From: Rhabdophis nuchalis
Taxonomy: Eukaryota; Chordata; Lepidosauria; Squamata; Natricidae
DNA: 64,000 bases
NCBI GenBank assembly: GCA_039707465.1
Contig: CM077644.1
Coordinates: 220,014,962-220,078,961, forward strand
Reading direction: 5' to 3'
The notes below the pieces were generated by a model, which saw only the letters and a program-made list of their open reading frames with translations, was not told the DNA's origin and made no database searches. The translations under genes and the position numbers were made by a program. Of the stretch, positions 1-10,413 are shown piece after piece; position 1 is the stretch's first letter, and every line of letters begins with the position of its first letter.

Positions 1-3000
1 TTTCTTCTCAAGGTCCTTTCCATCCATATATTTCTAGGATTCACCCCAGGTGCCCACCTTTTCTTCTCTAACAAAGACAAGCTGGCCAATGCAGGATGGA
101 ACAGGGAACTGGCATTCTTCATATCATTCTGGTAAAGGGTAGCAGAATTATGGTTGGCATAGCAAGTGCTCCAGCTGGATTGCCTCATTCCTTTGACCTG
201 ATGTCTTCCCTATTGCCTTATGCAGGCAGGACAGACCAGTACTGGTAGGTGAACGAGCCTTACAGCATTGTGGATGTCTACTTTCTTCGCTTTCAAACAC
301 TTTTGGATAATTCGAAGTAAACTGCTTAGAGGTGCTCCAATTAGAATGCCTGAAAGATTGCTCTTGTTATAGAGGAGTGGAGAGTGTGAAGAAATAGAGA
401 GCCGTACCTTATTACTGGCTAGTAATCATGAGAGTTGAAGTTTGGCACATCAAGAGTTTTCTAGATAGGGACAACTGATAAATGGAACTCTCAGTTGAAT
501 GTTGGCAATGTACCTTTGATTTTTCAAGATCAGGACCACACAGAATTTCCAGTTAAACTGATTTATTACTAATCATACCTATAAAGAAGAATCTATTCAA
601 ATAACTGTTAGCACTTTCTTGGTGTTAGATAAAGGTCAGTGGAATTCAAGAGGGGTTGGACATAGTCACTTTGTGACTACATAGAGGCTCTAGACTTATT
701 CCTGTTTTGATGCTGCCCCCAGGTTTACTCCTTCTCTTACAATACCTTTGTCTAATATAGCAGAAGGAATGTGTATAATAAAAGTTAAAAAATGCTTAGG
801 AAGTTGAATTTAATTCATAAAAGCTTTAATAATCTTATTTGCAGGGGCACAAAACAAAACATCTACTTGTTTATTTTTTCCCTTAGAAAACTAGGGAAGT
901 TTGTATGCATTATTATCTTTTTAAAAGTTGTTCAGTAACAATTATTCCATTAATGAAGTTGCTACCCTTTATCCTATTCTGTTTGTAATTGGAAAACACA
1001 ATTCTTGTAACAATTGCCAACAGGGTGAATTAACTTGGGTATTGAATAAGAATTGAAAGTGAAGTTATATAATCATTTTTTGTTGTTGGCTTCTCTGTTA
1101 AAATAATAAATCTGAACTTCTTGTGTTGGATTTTGTTGTGCTGAACTTATAAAATGTGGGGAATACTTTAGCATTGTATGCCTATATTTTTTAAATAAAT
1201 GTTTCATAGAGGACTTTCAAATGAGATAACTTGCAAACTACAAATCAAGATTGAATTAAGGAAATGATTTATGCTCATTAGGTTTTTACTTTTCAAAATT
1301 CAGTTTTAAAGTCTTGCATATAAAATATATGTCTTTAAACATAAAGAACCAGAACACTACTGCAGAATTGTTCCCTGGTCAATTTTAATTTATTTGACAA
1401 TATTAATTAATCAAAGTTAGGTTATTGGAATTTCTGGAGAAATATATTTATTATTTAACTTCAACATACTGGAAAGAAATGACTCCTGCTTGAGTGGTGA
1501 TCTAAGAAACAAATATGTCCATAACTTTAAAATAACAAATTCCTTATTTAATTTACTGCATGAAGATAATTCAAATTACATTTCCAATTGTTTCTAACAG
1601 ACACTGCTGATATTTAGCGTACAGTAGTACTGTTAACTATCAAAAGTACACCATTATGAAATATAATACAATGTCATGGAATTAATTTTCAGGCTATAAA
1701 AAGGAACTTTACATTATTGTGAAAATTATTTTTCATCTCCTGTTTTTGTTTCTACTTTTTCAGTATTTATTTATATCAGTAAAAAGAATTATTTACAATA
1801 AAGCTCTTTCTGTGCTTTGTTAAGTACTTAATCTACCATTAAAACCCTTGGTGTATCTGTACAAACAATCTGGAATTTGTCTATGGTTTGTTTCCTTGCT
1901 TAAAATTTTTAGCTCATTTGGAGACAACTAAGCCAAGGATAATGGTCTAGTAAGAGAGATTGAAAAGATGGCACTAATATTGTCCCTCAAATGTAATAAG
2001 CCAGATATATTAAGAATTCTGGCTTGCAGTTTTATAATATACATAGTAGATTAATCCATGTTCCTCAGAGGCACTTTTGGTCGAGTACATAAGAATTTTG
2101 GAAAAGGATCTACAACAGGTATTGAAAGTGAAACTCTCACTTCATTGCATTGTCTTTTTCCTGCCTGGTATGTGATGGAGGGTATTATCTAGATTTGTAG
2201 GTAGGGAAGATTAACTAAATATGAAATACATTCATATAACTTACTATTTTGGCTAGAGATTGTTGCTACATAAATATGAGAGACTGCCAAATTAAAAAAC
2301 TGCCACACATTTTATAGTTCTTTTTTGGGGGAAATTTATTGTGTAAAAAATTATATGGATAGTAGATTTTAATGAAGTTTTCCAGAATAAAGCACTCAGA
2401 AGTTTCTTGTAAAAAGTAATATCCTGGTAAGCGTATACTTCATTGATTTTTTTAAAAATGGTTCTTGATACTTACATTTTCCTCAAGATATACTACTGTA
2501 AGAGCGAGAACTGGAACCTCTATTCTAGCCAGTCTTCTGAATTTCATCATTACATTTGTTGATTTGTCAAGTTTAAACGTGAACAGCAGATTCCAGTTCT
2601 GCTGGAGGTGGTGGTAGAACATATCACGCATATTTGTGAGCTTTTTTTGAGGAATCCATTCCTTTTTCCAACTATAATAATACTTGGTAATGCTTATTTC
2701 AATTTTTTTAGAAAATGTCCGAATGTATCCAGCTTTCATTTGCTGTTTGTAGAATTGGCATTTATACGGTAAGCATTATGCTGCATTTTTAATGCCAAGT
2801 AGTTCTTGCTTGCAATGTAATTATTAAAATGTTAATTACTGCTATCCTGTGTTTAATAATGAAAGAAATTTAGCATAGGAAAAGATTTGTAATTTTGCGA
2901 TTATGGTTTTATCATGTCTACTAAAAGCAATTCTTAAATATTAAACAAGTTTTAGGGATCCATGCTTGGTTCTTAAAGCAAAAGAAATGTTAAAAGAGAG

Positions 3001-3409
3001 TATTGAGATAAATGTGTTTTAATATTTATTTTCAATTATATTAAGGCATTGTTTTTCAGCCTTGGCAATTTTAAGATTTCTGGCTTCAGCTGCCAAAATT
3101 AGGGAATGTAGCAAAGGGAGTTTAGTACATTTTTATTTAAGCATTCGTATTCTTTATAAATTTACATCCATTGCTTCAGTTGCTTCAATACCATATCTTT
3201 GAATAGATCTTCATCCATCTCTTCATGCTTGTTTAATTAGTGGAATTCAATTAATCTAAATGATAACACTCAGAAATTCTCTAGAATCTTGAGATCAACT
3301 TATCCAATCGACTGTTTTGTAACTGTAGATAAAAGTTCAAAGGTATATCCACATATTTTACAAATTACCTTCTTTACTACTGACAGTGGGACAACAGTGT
3401 ACTGTGTGA
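1..3409. other. AT-rich intronic DNA, nothing recognised
   Basis: No convincing coding frame, tandem repeat or transposon terminus was found. The one long ORF (2452-2739, minus) has no recognisable domain and no splice-site support. Confidence 0.5.
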
Positions 3410-3417
3410 ATTTAAAT

Positions 3418-3643
3418 CAGGGGTAGTCAACCTTTTTATACCTACCGTCCACTTTTGTATCTCTGTTAGTAGTAAACTTTTCTAACTGCCCACTGGTTCC
3501 ACACTAATGGTGATTTATAAAGTAGGGAAGTCAATTAAATTAAAAAAAGGAAAGTGCTTCAGTATCGGACAAAAGCCCTACTGCCCACCATGAAAGCTGA
3601 AACGCCCACTAGTGGACGGTAGGGACCAGGTTGACTACCACTG
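3418..3643. mobile_element. hAT-type MITE with perfect 8-bp TSD
   Basis: A 226-bp non-autonomous element. It begins CAGGGGTAGTCAACCT and ends AGGTTGACTACCACTG, an inverted terminal repeat with two mismatches in 16. It is flanked on both sides by ATTTAAAT (3410-3417 and 3644-3651). The inner sequence also pairs (CTACCGTCCACT near the left end, AGTGGACGGTAG near the right). 8-bp duplications and CA-G starts are the hallmark of hAT elements. It has no coding capacity. Confidence 0.88.
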
Positions 3644-3746
3644 ATTTAAATCCTAGGGAGTAACAAAAAAAGGACTAACCAATGTTTTATCATGTGGAAA
3701 ATTATTGTGCGGCTAGTTCTAGAACCTTCTGAACTATTGATGCTAG

Positions 3747-3935
3747 GATAGTGATCCCCAAACTTTCTGATTCTACGGACTGACAGTGGTGGCTGTGCCA
3801 GGAGGTGGCAGTGGTGGGGGAAAGGGGATGATTTCACATGCACAACCTAATCCCGCATGCGCGAATGGAACTTTGCATGCTCATCTGTCACTTGCGCAGT
3901 CCGGTTTGACAGCCTGTGGACCAGTAGCAGAGGAT
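3747..3935. mobile_element. Probable decayed hAT-type MITE
   Basis: The left edge reads AGTGATCCCCAAACTTT, which resembles a common hAT MITE terminus. The right edge (about 3900-3935) is degenerate and no clean target duplication is visible. The interior is richer in G+C than the flanks. Confidence 0.4.
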
Positions 3936-4146
3936 TGAGAGCCCTGTGCTACGGGATTTCAATCATGTGTGTGTGTGGAATGTAGGAGAGCCCAGACTTT
4001 TTAATATATTATTTTTTATTATACATTTTCCTTTGTTATACATCACGTTTCCATTTCTGCACTGATGGTATACTGTCTGTATCAAATCTCTTTTGAATAT
4101 ACATAATATTATACACCACAATTATAGCCATTATTCTCATAATATA

Positions 4147-4437
4147 TGTGATGGCGAACCTATGGCACACATGCCACAGGTGGCACACAGAGCCCTCTCT
4201 GGACATGCTGCTCTTCTGGTATCTGGCATGCACATGCGCGCTTGCCAGCTGCTCTTCACGGGTGCTGGAGCATGGGAAAATGGCCCGAAAACAGCCCGAA
4301 AACAGCCAAAAACTAGGCATGCATGTGCCGGCCAGCTGGTCTTTGGGTTTCTGGCACTCCAGCATGCGCACATGCACACGCACATATGCATGTGTTCCGG
4401 TTTGGGCACTTGATGCTGAAAAGGTTTGCCATCACTG
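4147..4437. mobile_element. hAT-type MITE (GTGATGGCGAACC termini)
   Basis: About 290 bp bounded by GTGATGGCGAACCTAT on the left and AAAGGTTTGCCATCACTG on the right, which are inverted copies. The interior is GC-richer than the flanks and contains short GCATGC-rich palindromic pieces. The left CA of the terminus is mutated and no perfect 8-bp duplication remains. Overlapping ORFs on both strands here come from the element's composition and are not genes. Confidence 0.7.
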
Positions 4438-4699
4438 ATATATACAATACAATCTTCACTTCTAATCACTCTATACAATTTAATCTGTAATCAAATATAA
4501 TCCAGTGATAATATTGCTTATAATATAATGCTTATATATATTTATAAATACATTTACCTCTATTTTGTTAATCAACCTTTATAAATTATAAAGGATGATT
4601 TTGCTAATCATTCTTAATTATAACTTCTGCTTCTGTTTTCTAACGATTTATTTAAAAAAAATCATTTAAATAATACTCTGTCTCCTCTTTATTCTTAAT

Positions 4700-5574
4700 G
4701 TTCATCATTAACCTGTCTATTTTGGCGCAGTCTAATAGTTTATTACAATTTCATCTATAGGTATACTTTCATGTTTTCAGTTTTGGGCGTACATCATTCT
4801 CGCTGCCATTATTACATGTGATATTAAATATATTCTTTCGTTGTATTTCCCCGGTAGTATACCTAATAGGAACAGTTCTGGTTGTGCTATCATTTCTTCT
4901 AACTGCCTTTTTATCTTTAATCAGTATTTTTTTGCCATTGGACAAGTCCACCACATATGGTAATAGGACCCAGGTATCTGTTTATGTTTCCAGCACGCTG
5001 GCTATGTTTTGGAACATCTTTGCCATTCGTGCTGATGGCAAACGCCATCTATAGAACATTTTGTAAAGGTTTTCTTTGTATGCTGTTGACATTGTTAGTT
5101 TGTAATTTCTTTCCTAAAGTTTTTGCCAATTTTCTAGTTCTATATTATATCCAAAATTTTTGGCCCATATTATTGTGATTTATTTTACATGTTCTCCTTC
5201 CATTTTAAAGTTCAATAAGGTAAAGGTAAAAGTTCCCATCACACATATGTGCTAGTCATTCCCGACTCTAGGGGGCGGTGCTCATCTCCGTTTCAAAGCC
5301 GAAGAGCCAGCGCTGTCCGAAGACGTCTCTGTGGTCATGTGGCCAGCATGGCTAAATGCCAAAGGCGCACAAAATGCTGTTAATAGTAATCAATATATAA
5401 ATAAATAGTAATCAATAGGTAATTATAAATTTTCTTTATTAATTTGTCATCTGTCCCTAGAAATATCTGATCTAATTCTAAGGGTTCCTTGTAAAACCCA
5501 TATATTTCTGCATCTTTCTTGTGTCTTGTTTGTTTTTGAAGATATGTCCACGAGACCAAAGGAGAGTCCAGCAT
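4700..5574 (-). mobile_element. Decayed L1 LINE, ORF2 C-terminal region
   Basis: Read on the minus strand, 5574-5383 encodes a stretch including FYKEPLELDQIFLG and KLIKKIYNYLL. Around 4940-4980 a segment resembles the Cys/His-type C-terminal motif of L1 ORF2 (context HMWW-like, degraded). Stops and frameshifts are frequent. A SINE interrupts it at 5219-5382. The assignment rests on weak protein similarity judged by eye. Confidence 0.5.
5219..5382 (-). mobile_element. Sauria-type SINE fragment (BovB-like tail end)
   Basis: This segment matches 57952-58100 over most of its length: the landmarks CACATATGTGCTAGT, CCGACTCTAGGGGGCGGTG and CATGTGGCCAGCATGGCTAA are shared. In reverse complement the end reads like the BovB LINE 3' tail (agagtcgggaacgactagc), the feature by which Sauria SINEs borrow LINE machinery. 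The tRNA-related head is missing, so this copy is truncated. Confidence 0.75.
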
Positions 5575-6407
5575 TTCATAGCATCCTGATCCCCTGGGAG
5601 TCTCTGGCCCAACTCATACATTAGGTGCTTTTATCGCAAAGGATCTAGCTTATGATCTGAGGATGGATGATGTCAGAGTAATGATTTAAGAGCTGACCAG
5701 CTGCTATGGTGATATAATGCTGGGAAGGTTTTTTGGCTGATATCACCTTAAGCGCCTCTAATAAGAAGCGCCTCTCCCCATGTGTGCTTCCATGCTGTAA
5801 ATTGCTAATTGCTGTTTGACACAGAATGCACTCCGACAGAGGATATTGTTATTCTTTGCCATGATCAGATCACTTCCTGCTTCCTGTTGTCTTCTGTAAA
5901 TTTCCAGAAATTTCACCTTGAATGCTTTATGAATTCAGTTATGGTTGGGGTTGATAGCATAGTTTTTTTCCATTTCTTCCTAGGTAAACAGAAGAGATGA
6001 TAGCCTGATGGTGGTTGTGTTCATGGAGAAAGCTTGGCTTTCTCTTCTCATTGTTTAACATTTACATAAAATTGCTGGAAGGAAACATCTGAAATCATGT
6101 ATCAGTTTGGGATGAAGTATAAATGTACGAAGGATAATCCAAGTACATATTTCCATCTGTGGTTAACCCACAGTTGGGAAAGATAGTTTGATCTAATGCC
6201 TAGAGACTAGGTGATTTGATGGGAAAGAAAAACCTGAAATTAAGAGCTTTGAAAGAAGGGCTGTTTGTCTGGCTTTGCTGGTATACTAGATGTGACCTTG
6301 TTTAAAGTGAAAGGCCTTGGTAACAGCACCTCATGTGTCAGGTCTGGAAGCCATATTTTGTATTGGGCTTTCAGGCTGCCACTTTTAATGCTGTGGGAAA
6401 TTGGGAG
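5575..6407. other. Unassigned intronic DNA
   Basis: No gene or transposon boundary was recognised. The last part (from about 6335) belongs to the repeat that the GC-rich hAT element interrupts. Confidence 0.45.
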
Positions 6408-7303
6408 GTGGGATTCAGTGGCGTAGCGTGGGTTGTCAGCACCCGGGGCAAGGCAAGTAATTTGCGCCCCCTAACCCGTGGATTTTAGCACTCGAGTCTC
6501 TTCCATTCCATTGCCCGCCACAGGGCCCCCGCCCGCCGCCGCCCCCTCCTCGGCAGCAGCTGCGGCACCCGGCAGCGAGGCGACCCCTTCGCTCATCCTT
6601 CTCGGCGCCTTTCTAGCCCTCCCCCGGGGGGAAGCAGCAGCATCGAGGACGGGGAGGGCGCAGCATGCGGAGCGGCGGGAAAGCGAGAAACGGGAAGGGG
6701 GGAGAGGAGGGGTGCAGGAAGATCCGACGGCAGCGGGGTAGGGGAGGCAGCCGCAGCCGGCAGGTACCCGAAAGAGCTGGCCTCCCTTCGATCCGGAGAG
6801 CGCGATGCCTCTCCCGCCCTGTCAGCTACATTTCCGCGCATTCACAAGACCGCTGGTGAATCAGCTGGAACGCGCGAGCTCTCCCCACCTTCCGCCCGCC
6901 GAGCTCTCTTCCTTTTCCCTGCGATTTCCCGCCCCCTCCCGGTTTCCTGGATTCCGGATCCCCCCTCCCCCGCCCGAGAAATAATACTAATAAAAATATG
7001 AAAAAGCCCCTAAGATCCTTTCCCCAAGGAAGAAGACGGGACGACGGGGAGAAAACGCCTCCTCTTGTAGCCGCTCTTGCTTCGGGCGACGCTTCTCCGG
7101 TCCCCGCGGCGGTGGCCACATTCCCCGGCTGCCGCTGTTCCTGCCTTACTCGATCCCCTTTCCCGAAGCGCCGGAGAGCTGCGAGTGCGAGCGCCCCCCC
7201 CCAGATGTTGCGCCCGGTGCGGCCGGCCCCCCCTGCACCCCCCACGCTACGCCACTGGTGGGATTATATGGACTGTGAGAGATATAGTCAAAATAACATT
7301 CCT
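6385..7303 (+). repeat. Copy 1 of duplicated intronic repeat, split by hAT element
   Basis: The sequence ATGCTGTGGGAAATTGGG and the following GAGGTGGGATT run up to the hAT element. After the element and its duplicated 8 bp, it continues as ATATGGACTGTGAGAGATAT and AGTCAAAATAACATTCCT. The same block is uninterrupted at 7659-7725. Confidence 0.88.
6416..7257. mobile_element. 842-bp GC-rich hAT-type non-autonomous transposon
   Basis: The element has perfect 17-bp inverted termini, CAGTGGCGTAGCGTGGG at the left and its complement at the right. It is flanked by identical 8-bp duplications GTGGGATT (6408-6415 and 7258-7265). The interior is strongly G+C- and CpG-rich, in contrast to the AT-rich intron. 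It would look like a CpG island or promoter to a base-composition scan. Several ORFs on both strands are by-products of this composition. No transposase signature is present. The unoccupied version of the target survives about 400 bp downstream (7659-7725). Confidence 0.92.
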
Positions 7304-7658
7304 TTTTCCTGTGCACCGCTTGGAGAGTCCAAGCAATGGGTTAAATCAGTCTGGTTGCCCTAGGAACTGAGGAATATTTTTCCTTGGCCACGCCTCCTCT
7401 TGCCTTGTGATCCCAGATTTCTTCCTCAGTCCGCCTGTATTAGGGACACTCATCATGAGTTCCAGCTGAATTAAACTATTGCTTGGACTCTTGGAATAAT
7501 TTCCAATTTTCCCCTCTATTTTTTCTTTTCCTTGTGCCTCCTAGCATTTTTTAGTGATTTTTTGCAATTTTTTTGCAATTTTTCTTTGATTTTTTTGCCT
7601 CAGCTAGATCTCTTTCTCAATGTAAGGGGAAACGGATGTGGGGTTTCCCTGCTGACCA

Positions 7659-7725
7659 TGCTGTGGGAAATTGGGAGGTGGGATTATATGGAGTGTGAGA
7701 GATATAGTCAAAATAACATTCCTGT
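7659..7725 (+). repeat. Copy 2 of duplicated intronic repeat (empty hAT site)
   Basis: About 67 bp nearly identical to the joined flanks of the GC-rich hAT element. One visible difference is GGAGTGTGAG here against GGACTGTGAG in copy 1. Downstream, at 7755-7980, the DNA has an AATAAA signal at about 7903 and an LTR-like composition. Both copies could be parts of related LTRs, but no paired terminal TG...CA ends were established. Confidence 0.8.
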
Positions 7726-8359
7726 CTCAGAGATTCAAGGATGTCTTGCCCTGCACCTAGAGGCATCTCCTGTTGGGACAGAGCCTGATTGGATCATGTG
7801 ATAGACACATGGGTCTGGACAGGGACTTGAACTTTCATTTGGGTGTAGAAAACCTGGAAACTTTCAGATTCGGTTTTTCCCAGATGTGCCAATATGACAT
7901 CTCTAATAAAATGGACCTTGAGGAAACACAAGCCTTGGAGTCTTCTTTAGTTAGAGGTGTTACTTGGAACCCTGACAGTAATACTTACCACTGGACAACA
8001 GGTTTTTTGTTATTTATTTTACATGGGTCTCCCTTAGAAATTGCGATTAGATAGAAAAAATAGTTGGCCACCTGCTGAAATGTAAGAGCCATTGCAACCA
8101 TATAATGCCAATCTTATAGGATGTGTGTTGGGTTCCAATAGTTTCCAATTACAGTTTAAAGTGCTCTTTTACCCTATAAAATGCATTGTGGCTTACTTCC
8201 TGGTATCTTCAACTAGAACCATTCTGTCTTGTATGCTTATCATGGGAAGTCCTGCTGAAACTCCTGCCATTTGAGAAGCTAAGGGTTGAGATTTCTATTT
8301 GCATTCCTTAGTCTTGGAATAGCTTTCCCTTCCCCTAGATTCATTGATGTTATTTGGTG

Positions 8360-8748
8360 CAGGTAGTGCTTGGCGTACAACTGTGACCATTCAAATTACA
8401 ACATCACTGAAAAAAAGTGATCTACAGCTATTTTTCACCATTGCAGAATCCCCATGGTCACATGTTCAAAATTCAGATGTTTGGCAACTGACTCATATTT
8501 ATGACATTTGCAATGTCCTGGAGTCTTGTGATTCCTCTTGGTCGGGTGGTGTAAGCAGTGCAGGCAAGGACAATAAAAGCCACGACTCCTTCGGCATTGG
8601 GGAAATCAATTTTGCCTAACAACTGTGTTATTAATTTACCAACTGATTTTAAGAACTGTGGCAAGAAAAGTCTTGAAGTGAGGCAAAACTCACTTAACAA
8701 ATGTTTCACTTAACAACAGAAATGTTGGGCTCAGTTGACAACTACCTG
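8360..8748. mobile_element. Decayed DNA-transposon-like dispersed repeat
   Basis: Left end CAGGTAGTGCTTGGCGTACAA, trimmed at the first 20 bases, and right end TTGACAACTACCTG form short imperfect inverted termini. Inside are repeated motifs such as CACTTAACAA (twice, near 8690 and 8708). Related decayed pieces occur near 39925-40010 and 48716-48855. No target duplication is clear. The family is not assigned. Confidence 0.5.
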
Positions 8749-9574
8749 TGTTGTCCTTCATAAATCTTTCCCATTCACTCAATCTATATAGCCGTCTCTT
8801 TTTAAGTCTCTTTTTTCAAAGCTGTTGTAATTTTGAATGGTTGCTAAACAAATGGATAGAAGTCCAAGACTACCTGGCAAATGGAATAAACATTTTTAAC
8901 AAACCACTGTTTCTTGAAATAAGCAGGGAAGGGTTTGGTTGGTATATAAAGGATTACCAGGACATCTCTGTAAATTTGACTGGGAGACTGAAATACCTCA
9001 TGGAAGAAGGTTGTGGAGAACCATTTCATAGATATGTTCTTGAAATCACCAGTATTCCAATTTAACGCCAGGGAGTCTTTACTTTTATTCCTGTAGGAGC
9101 AGGTTTGCTTGTAGAGCTGTCCAAGGTCCTGCAACTCCTGACTGATTCACTTGTGGAGCTACCAGAGGTATCCTTCAAATTCCCTGGGCCCTCTTTTAAT
9201 TAAGAAAAAATAAGTCTATACTGCATTTCAAGAGAGATATTTAGAGTTTAATCAGTGTTCATATTTTATCTTGAGTTCCCACTTTTTCTGTTAAGAATTA
9301 TTTCTGTATAGGTTATTAGAATGTGACACATGCAGCTAGAGTAGTATCAACTCTTATGTGTTCTCTCACATCTAATGGGGGAGAATATTAAGTAAATGTA
9401 AGGGCTTTTCTGCTTCTCAAATTAAGATGGCACAGAATGAAGTCACAAAGTCTACTCACTTTCCTTCTATGTCATCTCTTTTACCAATAATTATTGGGTT
9501 TTGGGATGGTCAAGCCTTGTTTGTGTTCAGTTAAGCAAATATGATTTATTTTGCTTATATTGAGATAGTTTTCC
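8749..9574. other. Unassigned AT-rich intronic DNA
   Basis: Contains two overlapping ORFs on opposite strands (8748-9065 and 8844-9134). Neither has a recognisable domain. No transposon boundary was seen. Confidence 0.4.
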
Positions 9575-9680
9575 ATTGTTCTCAATGATGAAGTGTGGGA
9601 GGTGCTACCAATGGGCTATCGTCAATCCTGATTGGTGCAGCCACACCTCTACTCCTTCTGCCCAGTTCCTCTCAGTCTAC
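9575..9680 (+). repeat. DIRS left inverted terminal repeat
   Basis: CAATGATGAAG, then GGGAGGTGCTACCAATGGGC and a CTCTACTCCTTCTGCCCA block, match the reverse complement of the right terminus. The right terminus has about 17 extra bases between the two conserved blocks and extends about 25 bases further outward. Unequal ends are typical of DIRS elements. Confidence 0.88.
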
Positions 9681-10413
9681 GGTCCAAACAGGCTGACAAT
9701 TTATTAGCTTGTGTGAGACTACTTTTCATAGATTTCTATTTTATAATTTGATCATATTGGCTTTTCCAAATTCTTCCAAAATTTCATTGTATTGACTGTA
9801 TTACATCGCTGCTGTGAGCGAAGGGGATGGCGGGCATCACAGCCGCCTTCGCAGAAGCACCATATTGCCAGCAGACCTGCATCTGGCATTCTTCTCTTCA
9901 TTAATTAAGAGAGTTAAGTGGAGACTGGCTTGGAGTTAATTGTGAGGCTTGTGTGGCTGGGAGCCGCCCCTTTTATAATTACAATGAATTGACAGCGGTT
10001 TTCCTTTCTCATTCCCTTGCAGCGACCTGACTAGCCACCTCTCCACCTCCCTGAGCTCAATCGGGGCGTCCTTCTGGCCTTTTTTAACAATCCTTCCGCC
10101 AGATTAACTTCGGAGTGCTTGCCGGCGAACGAAATGGCCATGTGTTTTCCCACCTTACTAATTGATTGCCGACAGCCTTGTTTAGTAGTAGTGGCCATTT
10201 TAAGGGCAAATTGAGCCAGTGGCTATTTTGTTTTGCCTTGAGGCTGGGAATTTCATTCAGAATTCTGTTGAATCATGTCTGACTGCAATTAACTTTTAGA
10301 ATGCCCAACTACTACTGTAGAGAGGGAGAAAGTAATCAAGGGAAGGAAGTGGAACCCCAGTGAGCATTTTTCCTCCATGGGGCTATTTAATCTGCAATTT
10401 TACATTCGGCGAA

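Noticed and set aside
2452..2739. 95-codon minus-strand ORF
   Set aside because: No recognisable domain, no splice context and no neighbouring exon; similar lengths occur by chance in this much DNA.
4036..4478. Cluster of 96-115-codon ORFs on both strands
   Set aside because: They read through a hAT MITE with GCATGC-type repeats; frames on both strands are open because of composition.
6478..7370. Overlapping ORFs on both strands and an apparent CpG-island promoter
   Set aside because: They lie wholly or mostly in the GC-rich hAT element with perfect ends and target duplication. Sequence is Pro/Ala/Arg-rich on all frames, as expected from composition.
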